Source: DATAVB01 sp040414495 (GTDB taxonomy: Bacteria; Actinomycetota; Actinomycetes; Mycobacteriales; QHCD01). Taken from it: a DNA stretch of 32,769 bases. Where the stretch lies: contig JBEDUI010000202.1 in the NCBI GenBank assembly GCA_040414495.1, positions 1-32,769 of the forward strand. The letters run 5' to 3'. A program made the translations under genes and the position numbers. The notes below the pieces were generated by a model that had not been told where the DNA came from, ran no database searches, and saw only the letters and a list, made by a program, of their open reading frames with translations. This document shows, piece by piece, positions 1 through 7,029 of this stretch; within the stretch, counting starts at the first letter, position 1; each line of letters begins with the position of its first letter.

Positions 1-1
1 C

Positions 2-1144
2 ATGCCGGACGCCGCGGTCGTGGAACGCGATGTCCGGCCGGCGCGATGTGTTATCGCGGCCGTATTCATCGCGCACGCGTTGTTGTTTTCGACCTGGCCC
101 GCGCATATTCCCGAAGTGAAAAGCCGGCTCGGTATTTCCGATGGCGAGCTGGGCACGATTCTGTTGGCCGTTCCGATCGGTTCGATCGTCGCGATCGCGA
201 TCATGCCGATATTGTTGCGATATGCCAGCAGCCGGGCGCTGGTACGGCTGTGTCTGATCGGTGATTGCGTAGCCGGTCCGGTCGTGGGTCTGGCCCGGTC
301 GCCGGTCGTGCTTTTCGCCGCGCTATTGCTGTGGGGCGTATTCCAGGGTTCGTTGAATGTGTCGATGAATACCCAGGCCGTCGTGGTCGAACGAGCGGCC
401 GCAAAGCCGGTTGTGGCGTGGCTGCACGGCTTGTGGAGCCTGGGTACGGTGGCCGGGGCGGCGCTCGGAACGTTCGGCGTACGGGTGGGTTGGTCGGTGA
501 CGACGCAGTTGGGGCTACTCAGCATTGTCGTATTGCTCGTGGTGGTCTTTCCGTTACGCGCGCTGCTTTCTGATACGGAAAGCGAGCCAAAGAATATTCC
601 CGGTAAGTTTACTTTGTCCTGGCGGATTCTCGCGCTCGGCGTGAGCGCCTTCGCCGCCATGTTGTGCGAGGGCGCGGTCGCCGACTGGGCCGCGGTTTAC
701 CTACGTACAAATGTGCACGTGAAATCGGGGCACGCCGGTCTCGGGTTCACCGCCTTTGCCGCCGCGATGGTGGTCGTACGGTTGGTCAGCGGTCGGCTCA
801 CCACCCGCTGGGGCGCGCGGAATCTGGTTACGGCATTGGCGGCCGGCGCGACTCTCGGCCTGATCGGCGGGCTGGCCAGCGCGAACCTCGTCGGAACCTT
901 GATCGGGCTGGCCCTGCTGGGATTCGGCGTCGGCATCGTGATGCCGAACGCTATTACGAGCGTCGGCCGGTTGCGGGCCGGTCGGGGTGTGGCGATCGTG
1001 TCCGCGTTCGGCTGGGCCGGGTTCCTGGTCGGCCCGCCAGTGATCGGCGGGCTGGCCGGAGCGCTGACCCTGCCGGCCGCGCTCATCGTGCTGCCGGTGA
1101 TGACCGCGTTGATCGGCGTGACGACCTGGGCGGCAATGGTCTGA
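2..1144 (+). CDS. MFS transporter
   Basis: A 380-residue, very hydrophobic protein with about 11-12 predicted membrane segments, typical of the major facilitator superfamily. A short charged N-terminus (residues 1-14) precedes the first helix. The loop after helix 1 (around residues 33-43) and the HGLWSLGTVAGAALG stretch (around 142-156) look like bacterial MFS permeases of the YbjJ/fucose-permease-like type. The substrate cannot be read from the sequence. It lies 99 bp upstream of a D-amino-acid dehydratase-like gene on the same strand, so amino-acid or small-metabolite export or import is possible but only inferred. The ATG lies at the very edge of the window, so a longer N-terminus cannot be excluded. 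Confidence 0.85.
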   Translation: MPDAAVVERDVRPARCVIAAVFIAHALLFSTWPAHIPEVKSRLGISDGELGTILLAVPIGSIVAIAIMPILLRYASSRALVRLCLIGDCVAGPVVGLARSPVVLFAALLLWGVFQGSLNVSMNTQAVVVERAAAKPVVAWLHGLWSLGTVAGAALGTFGVRVGWSVTTQLGLLSIVVLLVVVFPLRALLSDTESEPKNIPGKFTLSWRILALGVSAFAAMLCEGAVADWAAVYLRTNVHVKSGHAGLGFTAFAAAMVVVRLVSGRLTTRWGARNLVTALAAGATLGLIGGLASANLVGTLIGLALLGFGVGIVMPNAITSVGRLRAGRGVAIVSAFGWAGFLVGPPVIGGLAGALTLPAALIVLPVMTALIGVTTWAAMV

Positions 1145-1243
1145 TGGGCGACGGTCTGACGGTGCCGGTCGTCACAGCCACCTCGCCTGCACCGTCGTGG
1201 TGCGGTTGAATCGCCATCACCAACCGTACGGACCGGGAGTGTC

Positions 1244-2494
1244 ATGAGCGTCGATGAGCTGCTCGACTGGCAGGTCAAGGGTGCACCGGTGTTGCCCGAG
1301 GGCACCTCGATCGCCGAATTCGTGGCCGGCAAGCCGGACGTGTTCTCGGCCGGGTTCCTGCCGCCGCTGATGGTGCTGCGCGACTCGGCGTTGCGCTCGA
1401 ACCTGGCCACGATGGCCGAATTCTGCCGCAGCACCGGGACCGAGTTGGCGCCGCACGGCAAAACGCATATGGCCCCGGCGCTGGCCGCCCGGCAACTGGC
1501 CGCCGGCGCCTGGGGCGTCACGGTGGCTACCCCGTCGCAGGCCCGGGTTTACCGCAGCTGCGGGGTTTCCCGGCTGTTTCTGGCCAATGAGCTGGTCGAC
1601 CCGGCCGCCATCGCCTGGGTCGCGGCCGAGGTCGAGGCCGGCCTGGAGTTTCTCTGCTACGTCGACTCGGTCGCCGGGGTCGAGCTGCTGGCCGCCGCGC
1701 TGCCGGCCGGGTCGCGGCCGTTGGACGTGTTGGTGGAGGTCGGTCCGGTCGGCGCCCGCACCGGGGTCCGTTCTGTCGAGGAGGCGGTGGCCGTCGCCCG
1801 GGCCGCTGCGGCGGTCCCCCGGCTGCGGGTGGTCGGCGTATCGGCGTACGAAGGCGGGTTCGGCCACGGTCCAGAGGCGCCTGATGCGGCCACACAGGAA
1901 GAGGTACGGGAGTTCCTGCGGTTGCTGCGCAGCGCGGGCGAGGCCATCGCCGAGGTCGTCCCGGCCGACGTATCTTTCATCGCTTCGGCCGGCGGCAGCG
2001 TGTACTTCGACCTGGTCGCCGCGGAGCTGACGCGCGGTTGGCGGTTCGAGCGGCCCGTGACGGTGGTGCTGCGCAGCGGTTGCTACCTACTGCACGACGA
2101 CGGCTCGTACCTGCACCGGACCCCGTTCGGCCGGACCCTGGCCGGCAAGCTCACGCCGTCCATCGAGGTGTGGGCCTCGGTGCTGTCCCGGCCCGAACCC
2201 GGGCTGGCGCTGGTCGGGATGGGCCGGCGCGATGTCTCGTTCGACATTGACCTGCCGATAGCGCGCACGATCCGGCATTCGGACGGCAGCACCGTCTCGG
2301 CCACCGGCATCACGGTCACCGCGCTCAACGACCAACACGGCTACCTGCACGTGGAGGACGAATCCCCTTTGCAGGTAGGCGATCTGGTGTCGTTCGGTAT
2401 TTCACACCCATGTACGGCGCTGGACAAATGGCGCTTCATTCCGGTCGTCGACGACGACTACCGTGTGATCGAGTACGTCCGTACGTATTTCTAA
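1244..2494 (+). CDS. D-serine dehydratase-like PLP/zinc enzyme (alanine-racemase fold)
   Basis: A 416-residue protein of the fold-type III PLP group that holds eukaryotic-type D-serine dehydratase (DSD1) and D-threonine aldolase. The PLP lysine is K73 in PHGKTHMAP. Near the C-terminus an H-x-C pair (H388, C390 in SHPCTALDKW) matches the zinc ligands of DSD1-type dehydratases. This favours a beta-eliminating dehydratase/deaminase over a racemase. The expected reaction is D-serine or a related D-hydroxy amino acid to 2-oxoacid plus ammonia through an enamine intermediate. GGGAG lies 5 nt before the ATG. The next gene, 25 nt downstream, is a RidA protein, which fits because RidA hydrolyses such enamine/imine products. 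The exact substrate is unknown; D-threonine aldolase activity is the main alternative. Confidence 0.85.
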   Translation: MSVDELLDWQVKGAPVLPEGTSIAEFVAGKPDVFSAGFLPPLMVLRDSALRSNLATMAEFCRSTGTELAPHGKTHMAPALAARQLAAGAWGVTVATPSQARVYRSCGVSRLFLANELVDPAAIAWVAAEVEAGLEFLCYVDSVAGVELLAAALPAGSRPLDVLVEVGPVGARTGVRSVEEAVAVARAAAAVPRLRVVGVSAYEGGFGHGPEAPDAATQEEVREFLRLLRSAGEAIAEVVPADVSFIASAGGSVYFDLVAAELTRGWRFERPVTVVLRSGCYLLHDDGSYLHRTPFGRTLAGKLTPSIEVWASVLSRPEPGLALVGMGRRDVSFDIDLPIARTIRHSDGSTVSATGITVTALNDQHGYLHVEDESPLQVGDLVSFGISHPCTALDKWRFIPVVDDDYRVIEYVRTYF

Positions 2495-2519
2495 ATTTCT
2501 CGTTCGAAAGGATCAGTTC

Positions 2520-2903
2520 ATGGCCAAGCGCGAGGTCCGTACCGATGCCGCGGTAGCACCATCCGGCGCGTATTCCCAAGGAATTATCGCGAACGGATTC
2601 CTTTACACCGCAGGCGTCGGCCCATTGGATGCGCAGACCCGCGAGGTCGTCGGCACCACCATTGAGGAGCAGACCGAAAAGACGCTGGCCAACCTGAGCG
2701 AAATTCTCAAGGCGGCCGGACTGGATTTCTCCGACGTGGTCAAGACGACCGTGCACCTGCAGGAGCTGGCCCGGGATTTCCCGGGCTTCAACGCCACGTA
2801 CGAAAAGCACTTCCCGCAGCCGATGCCGGTGCGTACGACCGTCGGTTCACAACTGGCCCGGATCCTGGTCGAAATCGACCTGGTGGCGGCGCTGCGCGAC
2901 TGA
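2520..2903 (+). CDS. ridA: RidA family enamine/imine deaminase
   Basis: At 127 residues this is full length for the RidA (YjgF/YER057c/UK114) family. It has the typical start KREVRTDAAVAPSGAYSQG and the family arginine, R105 in the PVRTTVGSQLA segment, followed by VEIDLVAAL. Family members form homotrimers that hydrolyse reactive 2-aminoacrylate-type enamines released by PLP dehydratases. The gene sits 25 nt behind the D-serine-dehydratase-like gene on the same strand, with AAAGGA before its ATG, so the two are probably one transcript. That makes removal of the enamine product its likely task. Its stop codon abuts the stop of the convergent PH-domain gene with no gap. Confidence 0.92.
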   Translation: MAKREVRTDAAVAPSGAYSQGIIANGFLYTAGVGPLDAQTREVVGTTIEEQTEKTLANLSEILKAAGLDFSDVVKTTVHLQELARDFPGFNATYEKHFPQPMPVRTTVGSQLARILVEIDLVAALRD

Positions 2904-3467
2904 TTAACGCTCGTCCTGCACGCGCTCGTCCCAGTCCTCCGCCCCACCGCCGACCGAACCGTAGCCGGCACCGCGCCGGTTGGCGTCCTCTTCGGACAGT
3001 CGGTTGATGAGGTTCTGCACCTGGTCGGCGTGCGAGACGTTGCGCAGCGTTTCCTGACCGTGCTCACCGGCTGATTCGAGCGTCAACGTACCGGCGCCGA
3101 TCAGCCGGTCGGCCAGGGTCCGCACCGACCGTACGTCGTTGAGCCGACGCAGCTGCATCTCCACGTCCTGCTGCCGCAGCACGCCGGTACGGATCAGCAC
3201 CCGGTGCGTGGTCACGACGTAGTGCGTGCACCGCCACCGGATCAGCGGGGCCAGTACGAACCAGATCAGCACGACCAGCGCGACCACGACGATCGCGATC
3301 CGCAGCGGGTTCTTGGCCGAGCCGTCGGGCACCACGGTCGCCAGGAACGTGGCGAGTCCTATGTCGACCAGAAAGATCAGCACCGGCACCACGAGGGTGA
3401 TCCAGTGTGGATGCAGATGCTTGGCGACCCGCTCGTCGTCGACGAGCAGCTTGTCGGGGTATGCCAC
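2904..3467 (-). CDS. PH domain-containing membrane protein (bPH2/YdbS-like)
   Basis: A 187-residue protein. The GTG at 3467 is chosen because GAGGAG precedes it and the protein then begins VAYPDKLLVDDE, as related proteins do. Two membrane segments (about residues 24-44 and 56-75) are followed by a bacterial PH domain (about 80-150) with the typical YVVTTHRVLIRTGVLRQQ strand pair and a DVRSV stretch. The C-terminal 25 residues are polar and glycine-rich. Such proteins sit in the cytoplasmic membrane with the PH domain in the cytoplasm; no molecular role is established. It is transcribed divergently from the gamma-glutamyltransferase gene (118 bp gap) and converges on ridA. Confidence 0.85.
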   Translation of the reverse strand: MAYPDKLLVDDERVAKHLHPHWITLVVPVLIFLVDIGLATFLATVVPDGSAKNPLRIAIVVVALVVLIWFVLAPLIRWRCTHYVVTTHRVLIRTGVLRQQDVEMQLRRLNDVRSVRTLADRLIGAGTLTLESAGEHGQETLRNVSHADQVQNLINRLSEEDANRRGAGYGSVGGGAEDWDERVQDER

Positions 3468-3585
3468 TGGTTCTCCTCGGTGAGTCGGCGGGCGTGACCG
3501 GCAGCACTCCCCGCGCGCGGCGGTCCGGGACAGAATAGTCGCGGGCGAATCATACAAATCGACGCGACATGTCGGGAGTGCACCA

Positions 3586-5334
3586 GTGTTCACTACGAGG
3601 CCAGAACTGACCGGGAACTTCGGCATGGTCGCGTCCACCCATTGGCTGGCCTCGCAGAGTGGCATGGCAATGCTGGAACGCGGGGGCAACGCCTTCGACG
3701 CGGCCGTCGCCGCCGGCTTCGTACTGCAGGTCGTCGAGCCGCACCTGAACGGCCCGGGCGGCGACCTGCCGATCCTGCTGCACGATGCGCGGACCGGGCA
3801 GACCGCGACCGTCGCCGCGCAGGGGCCGGCGCCGCGGGCCGCGACGATCGCGCACTACCGCGAGCTCGGACTGGACCTGGTGCCCGGCACCGGTCAACTC
3901 GCGGCGTGCGTACCCGGTGCGGTGGACGGCTGGCTGACGCTGTTGGAGCGGTACGGCACGCTACCGCTGTCGGACGTACTGGAGCCGGCGATCTCGTACG
4001 CGCGGCGCGGTTTCCCGGCGCTGCCCTCGATCGTGCGCACCATCGGTACGGTCGCCGATCTATTTGCCTCGCATTGGCCGACGTCGGCTGCGGTGTACCT
4101 GCCCGGCGGGCAGGTTCCGGCGGCCGGGTCACGGTTGAGCAACCCGGTGCTGGCCGATACGTACCAGCGGTTGGCCGACGCTCCCGGGATCTCCGCCGCC
4201 CGGGACGTTTTCTATCGGGGTTTTGTGGCCGAGGCGATCGACCGGTTCGCCCGGCTGCCGTTCCGGGACGTGTCCGGCCGTGACCACAGTGGACTGATGA
4301 CGGCGGACGATTTGGCCGGCTGGCACGCTACGGTCGAGGAACCGCTGTCGTATGACTACGGTTCGTACCGCGTGTTCAAGACCGGGCCGTGGGGCCAGGG
4401 GCCGGTATTCGCGCAGCAGTTGGCGTTGCTGGCCGGGTTCGACCTTGACCGGCTCGACCCGGACGGGCCGGATTTCATACACACCATTGTGGAATGTTCG
4501 AAGCTCGCGTACGCCGACCGCGAGGCGTATTACGGCGACCCGGAATTCGTCGACGTACCAATGAAGGCGCTGCTGTCGGCGTCATACAACGCGGCCCGGC
4601 GGTCGTTGGTTGGGTCATTTGCGGACGGCGGATTGCGGCCCGGTTCTCCGGATGGTTTCGCGCCCGTGCTGCCATCTTTGGTCTCAGTGTCTGGTGTGGA
4701 CACTGGTGCTGGAGCGGGCGAACCGACCGTGGATCGCATGGGTCAGACCCGCGGTGATACGTGTCATGTCGACGTAGTCGACCGGTGGGGCAATTTCGTT
4801 TCGGCCACGCCCAGCGGCGGCTGGCTGCAGAGCAATCCAATAATTCCCGAGCTCGGGTTTCCGCTCGGCTCGCGGGCGCAGATGTTCTGGCTGCAGGAGG
4901 GGTTGCCAGCCTCGCTGGCGCCGGGGAAACGGCCACGGACCACGCTCAGCCCGTCGCTGGCATTTCGCGATGGCGCGCCGTATATGGCTTTTGGTACGCC
5001 GGGTGGGGATCAGCAGGACCAGTGGTCGCTGCAGCTGTTTTTGCGGCACGTCCATTGTGGACAGAATTTGCAGGAAGCGATCGACGCCCCGGCATTCCAC
5101 AGTGCACACTTCCCGTCCTCGTTCTGGCCACGCGAGTCGAAACCGCGGCAGTTGGTCGTGGAAAGTCGGCTACCTTTCGAGACTCTCGAGGAATTGCGCC
5201 GGCGTGGGCACGATGTCGTGGTGGCCGATCCGTGGTCGCTGGGGCGGCTCTCGGGCGTGTCGCGTTCGGCAGACGGTTTCCTACGGGCGGCGGCCAATCC
5301 GCGCGGAATGCAGGGGTACGCGGTCGGCCGGTGA
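3586..5334 (+). CDS. gamma-glutamyltransferase family protein
   Basis: A 582-residue Ntn-hydrolase of the gamma-glutamyltranspeptidase family. The N-terminal half carries the MVASTHWLASQSGMAMLERGGNAFDAAVAA motif region (about residues 14-43). The likely autoprocessing and catalytic threonine is T392 in RGDTCHVDVVDRWGN, with a TPSGGW motif shortly after. This would split the precursor into a large subunit of about 391 residues and a small one of about 191. No signal peptide is visible, so it may be cytoplasmic, like YwrD-type homologues. It could hydrolyse or transfer gamma-glutamyl groups, or be a related acylase. The GTG start has GGGAG about 8 nt upstream. It is followed by a long non-coding gap with strong hairpins. 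Confidence 0.85.
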   Translation: MFTTRPELTGNFGMVASTHWLASQSGMAMLERGGNAFDAAVAAGFVLQVVEPHLNGPGGDLPILLHDARTGQTATVAAQGPAPRAATIAHYRELGLDLVPGTGQLAACVPGAVDGWLTLLERYGTLPLSDVLEPAISYARRGFPALPSIVRTIGTVADLFASHWPTSAAVYLPGGQVPAAGSRLSNPVLADTYQRLADAPGISAARDVFYRGFVAEAIDRFARLPFRDVSGRDHSGLMTADDLAGWHATVEEPLSYDYGSYRVFKTGPWGQGPVFAQQLALLAGFDLDRLDPDGPDFIHTIVECSKLAYADREAYYGDPEFVDVPMKALLSASYNAARRSLVGSFADGGLRPGSPDGFAPVLPSLVSVSGVDTGAGAGEPTVDRMGQTRGDTCHVDVVDRWGNFVSATPSGGWLQSNPIIPELGFPLGSRAQMFWLQEGLPASLAPGKRPRTTLSPSLAFRDGAPYMAFGTPGGDQQDQWSLQLFLRHVHCGQNLQEAIDAPAFHSAHFPSSFWPRESKPRQLVVESRLPFETLEELRRRGHDVVVADPWSLGRLSGVSRSADGFLRAAANPRGMQGYAVGR

Positions 5335-5412
5335 GCGGTCGGTGAGCCCTGTGTCCCGCGCGCTGTCCCGACCCCGACCCGGCGCTTTCGGCACACTGCC
5401 TACGCCGCGTGC

Positions 5413-5441
5413 GGCTCTGCTCCACCCCTTGGAGCAGAGCC
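5413..5441. repeat. hairpin repeat E1 (perfect, 12-bp stem)
   Basis: GGCTCTGCTCCA (5413-5424) and its exact reverse complement (5430-5441) flank a 5-nt loop CCCCT. It lies 78 bp after the gamma-glutamyltransferase stop. A strong stem between convergent genes could act as a terminator, but no T-run follows. The same hairpin recurs at 5489 and 5549. Confidence 0.85.
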
Positions 5442-5479
5442 AGAAACCCCAACCCGTACCCCGACGCAGCCCACACTCC

Positions 5480-5584
5480 GACCTGTGTCTCTGCTCCACC
5501 CCTTGGAGCAGAGCCAGGAACCCCAACCCGTACTCCGACGCAGCCCACGTCTCTGCTCGACCCCTTGGAGCAGAGACACAGGTC
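5480..5584. repeat. hairpin repeats E2 and E3 inside a larger inverted repeat
   Basis: E2 (5489-5513) and E3 (5549-5577) repeat the CTCTGCTCCACCCC-TTGGAGCAGAG hairpin; E3 has one stem mismatch. The spacer beginning CCCCAACCCGTA is repeated after E1 and E2. GACCTGTGTCTCTGCTC at 5480-5496 is the reverse complement of 5568-5584, so E2 and E3 can also fold into one long stem. The array is direct repeats of a hairpin plus spacer (starts 74 and 62 bp apart). No gene is seen here. Confidence 0.8.
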
Positions 5585-5667
5585 CAGGCGAACCGACCGC
5601 CCGCGCGAGAGCCGCCGATTGGAACGCGGTTAGCAGGGCCAGCCTGTGGGCACCCGCTGCCGACTTT

Positions 5668-5726
5668 TTCATGATCGTGAGTGGATGTGATACCGAAATC
5701 CGTACCAAATCACTCACGATCATGAA
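5668..5726. repeat. palindromic element B1
   Basis: TTCATGATCGTGAGTG (5668-5683) and its exact reverse complement (5711-5726) flank 27 nt that continue pairing imperfectly. It belongs to the same family as 22187-22242 and 22425-22480. It lies between convergent genes. Confidence 0.85.
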
Positions 5727-5754
5727 CGCTGGCTAGACCCAGCGCGCCCGAAAG

Positions 5755-5809
5755 CATGATCATGATGGCTTTCGTACGCAGAATCTTGACGTAACGCATC
5801 ACGATCATG
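5755..5809. repeat. palindromic element C1
   Basis: A 55-bp imperfect palindrome starting CATGATCATGATGGC and ending GCATCACGATCATG. It has the same length and ends as elements at 22294, 32422 and 32548, and sits 28 bp from B1. Confidence 0.75.
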
Positions 5810-5920
5810 AACCAGCAATGGGACGCGGTCAGCAGAGCCGCCCTTCAGAACGCCGCAGAATTAGGGGCGCGAAACCTGCAAACCGCGCGGGGCTGTGCGG
5901 CACGTTTGATTCACGGCCGA

Positions 5921-6172
5921 TCAATTGCCGTCGATCAACGCTTGAAAACACGGGCGCAGCAGCTCGACAATCCTGTCCGAATCTGCTTCGAGCAGGGCAT
6001 CGATTTCCACAAGCTGCCGGCCAATCGTTACGCCGAGCATTGTCACAATAACCAGCGCCGCGCGTAATTCTTTGTCCGGACCGGTGAGTTCAGCCGCGAT
6101 CGTATCGACCTGCTCGCCGAGTCGGGCGCACACGCTCGGCCGACTGCCCGACGTCGTAGCAAGCCTGAACGG
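5921..6172 (-). pseudogene. TetR-family regulator remnant (C-terminal domain only)
   Basis: An open stretch of about 83 codons reads into a sequence like the C-terminal ligand-binding domain of actinobacterial TetR regulators: GPDKELRAALVIVTMLGVTI, then GRQLVEIDALLEADSDRIVE and LLRPCFQALIDGN before the stop. The N-terminal helix-turn-helix (about 110-130 residues) is missing. The frame runs straight back into the birA stop codon, and only internal GTGs are available (for example 6133). It is probably a truncated relic of a regulator gene whose 5' part was deleted next to birA. Expression as a small protein from GTG 6133 is a less likely alternative. Confidence 0.55.
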
Positions 6173-6991
6173 CTAGGGATTCGGGCGTACGTGGGTCACG
6201 TCCCCGACCGCGAACGCCCGCTGCTGCGACCCGTCGTCCACCACCAGCCGCCCGGTCGCGTCGATATCGCTGGCCACGCCCCGGACCGGCTCGCCCTGCG
6301 GCAGCGTGACCACGATCGCCCGGCCGAGAGTGTCGCAGTACTTCCGGTAGGCCGCCCGCAAACCGCTGGCCAACGCATCGCCGCCGGCCTCCTCCCAACC
6401 GCGGTAGTGCTTCTCGACGCTGCGCAATATGGCCCGCAGCATCGGGTCGCGGTCGGTACGGGCGGCCCCGACGGCGGCCAGTGAGGTCGCGCCCGGCGGC
6501 AACTCGGCCAGCCGGGTCAACACGTTCAGCCCGACCCCGACGACTACCGCGTCGGCCGACGCCTGGGCCAGGATCCCGGCCGCCTTCGCCTGACCGAGCA
6601 GCAGGTCATTCGGCCATTTGAGCTGGGCCTCGGCCCCGGCGTACTCCTGCACCGCCTCGGCCAGCGCGACCCCGACCAGCATCGGCAGCCAACTCCACTG
6701 CGGCCGCGGCACCGAATCCGGCCGCAGCAGCATCGAGAACAGTAACCCCGCCTGTGGCGGCGATTCCCAACCGCGCTCAAGCCGCCCCCGCCCGGCGGTC
6801 TGCGCCTCGGCCACCAGCACCGCGCCGCCGGCCGCACCGTCCGCGGCCGCGGCCAGCAGATCGGCGTTCGTTGAACCGGTCTCGGCCACGACCGTGATCG
6901 ATGTCCACAGTGCACCGGGCCGGATCAGCGCGGCGGTCAGCGCGCGTTGCGACAGCGGCGGTCGGTCGAGCTGACCATAGGGATGCGACAC
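6173..6991 (-). CDS. birA: biotin--[acetyl-CoA-carboxylase] ligase
   Basis: A 272-residue class I biotin protein ligase without the N-terminal DNA-binding domain. Landmarks are ETGSTNADLLAAA (37-49), the biotinyl-AMP loop GRGRLERGWESPP (67-79) and KWPNDLLLG (125-133); the SH3-like C-terminal domain ends in GDVTHVRPNP. It transfers biotin to the carrier lysine of acyl-CoA carboxylases. Its substrate is presumably the biotin carboxyl carrier domain encoded at 16767-18515, working with AccD next door. The GTG at 6991 gives the usual N-terminus; the longer open frame to 7051 would run into accD. It is divergent from accD with 38 bp between starts, an arrangement conserved in mycobacteria. Confidence 0.93.
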   Translation of the reverse strand: MSHPYGQLDRPPLSQRALTAALIRPGALWTSITVVAETGSTNADLLAAAADGAAGGAVLVAEAQTAGRGRLERGWESPPQAGLLFSMLLRPDSVPRPQWSWLPMLVGVALAEAVQEYAGAEAQLKWPNDLLLGQAKAAGILAQASADAVVVGVGLNVLTRLAELPPGATSLAAVGAARTDRDPMLRAILRSVEKHYRGWEEAGGDALASGLRAAYRKYCDTLGRAIVVTLPQGEPVRGVASDIDATGRLVVDDGSQQRAFAVGDVTHVRPNP

Positions 6992-7016
6992 GAGCCCAGT
7001 CTCACATGCAGGCACG

Positions 7017-7022
7017 TAGGCT
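7017..7022 (+). promoter_or_regulatory. leaderless -10 box of accD
   Basis: TAGGCT followed by exactly 7 nt and the GTG of accD. This spacing puts transcription start at the start codon, as in leaderless actinobacterial mRNAs. No convincing Shine-Dalgarno sequence is present. Confidence 0.6.
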
Positions 7023-7029
7023 GGGCGCC

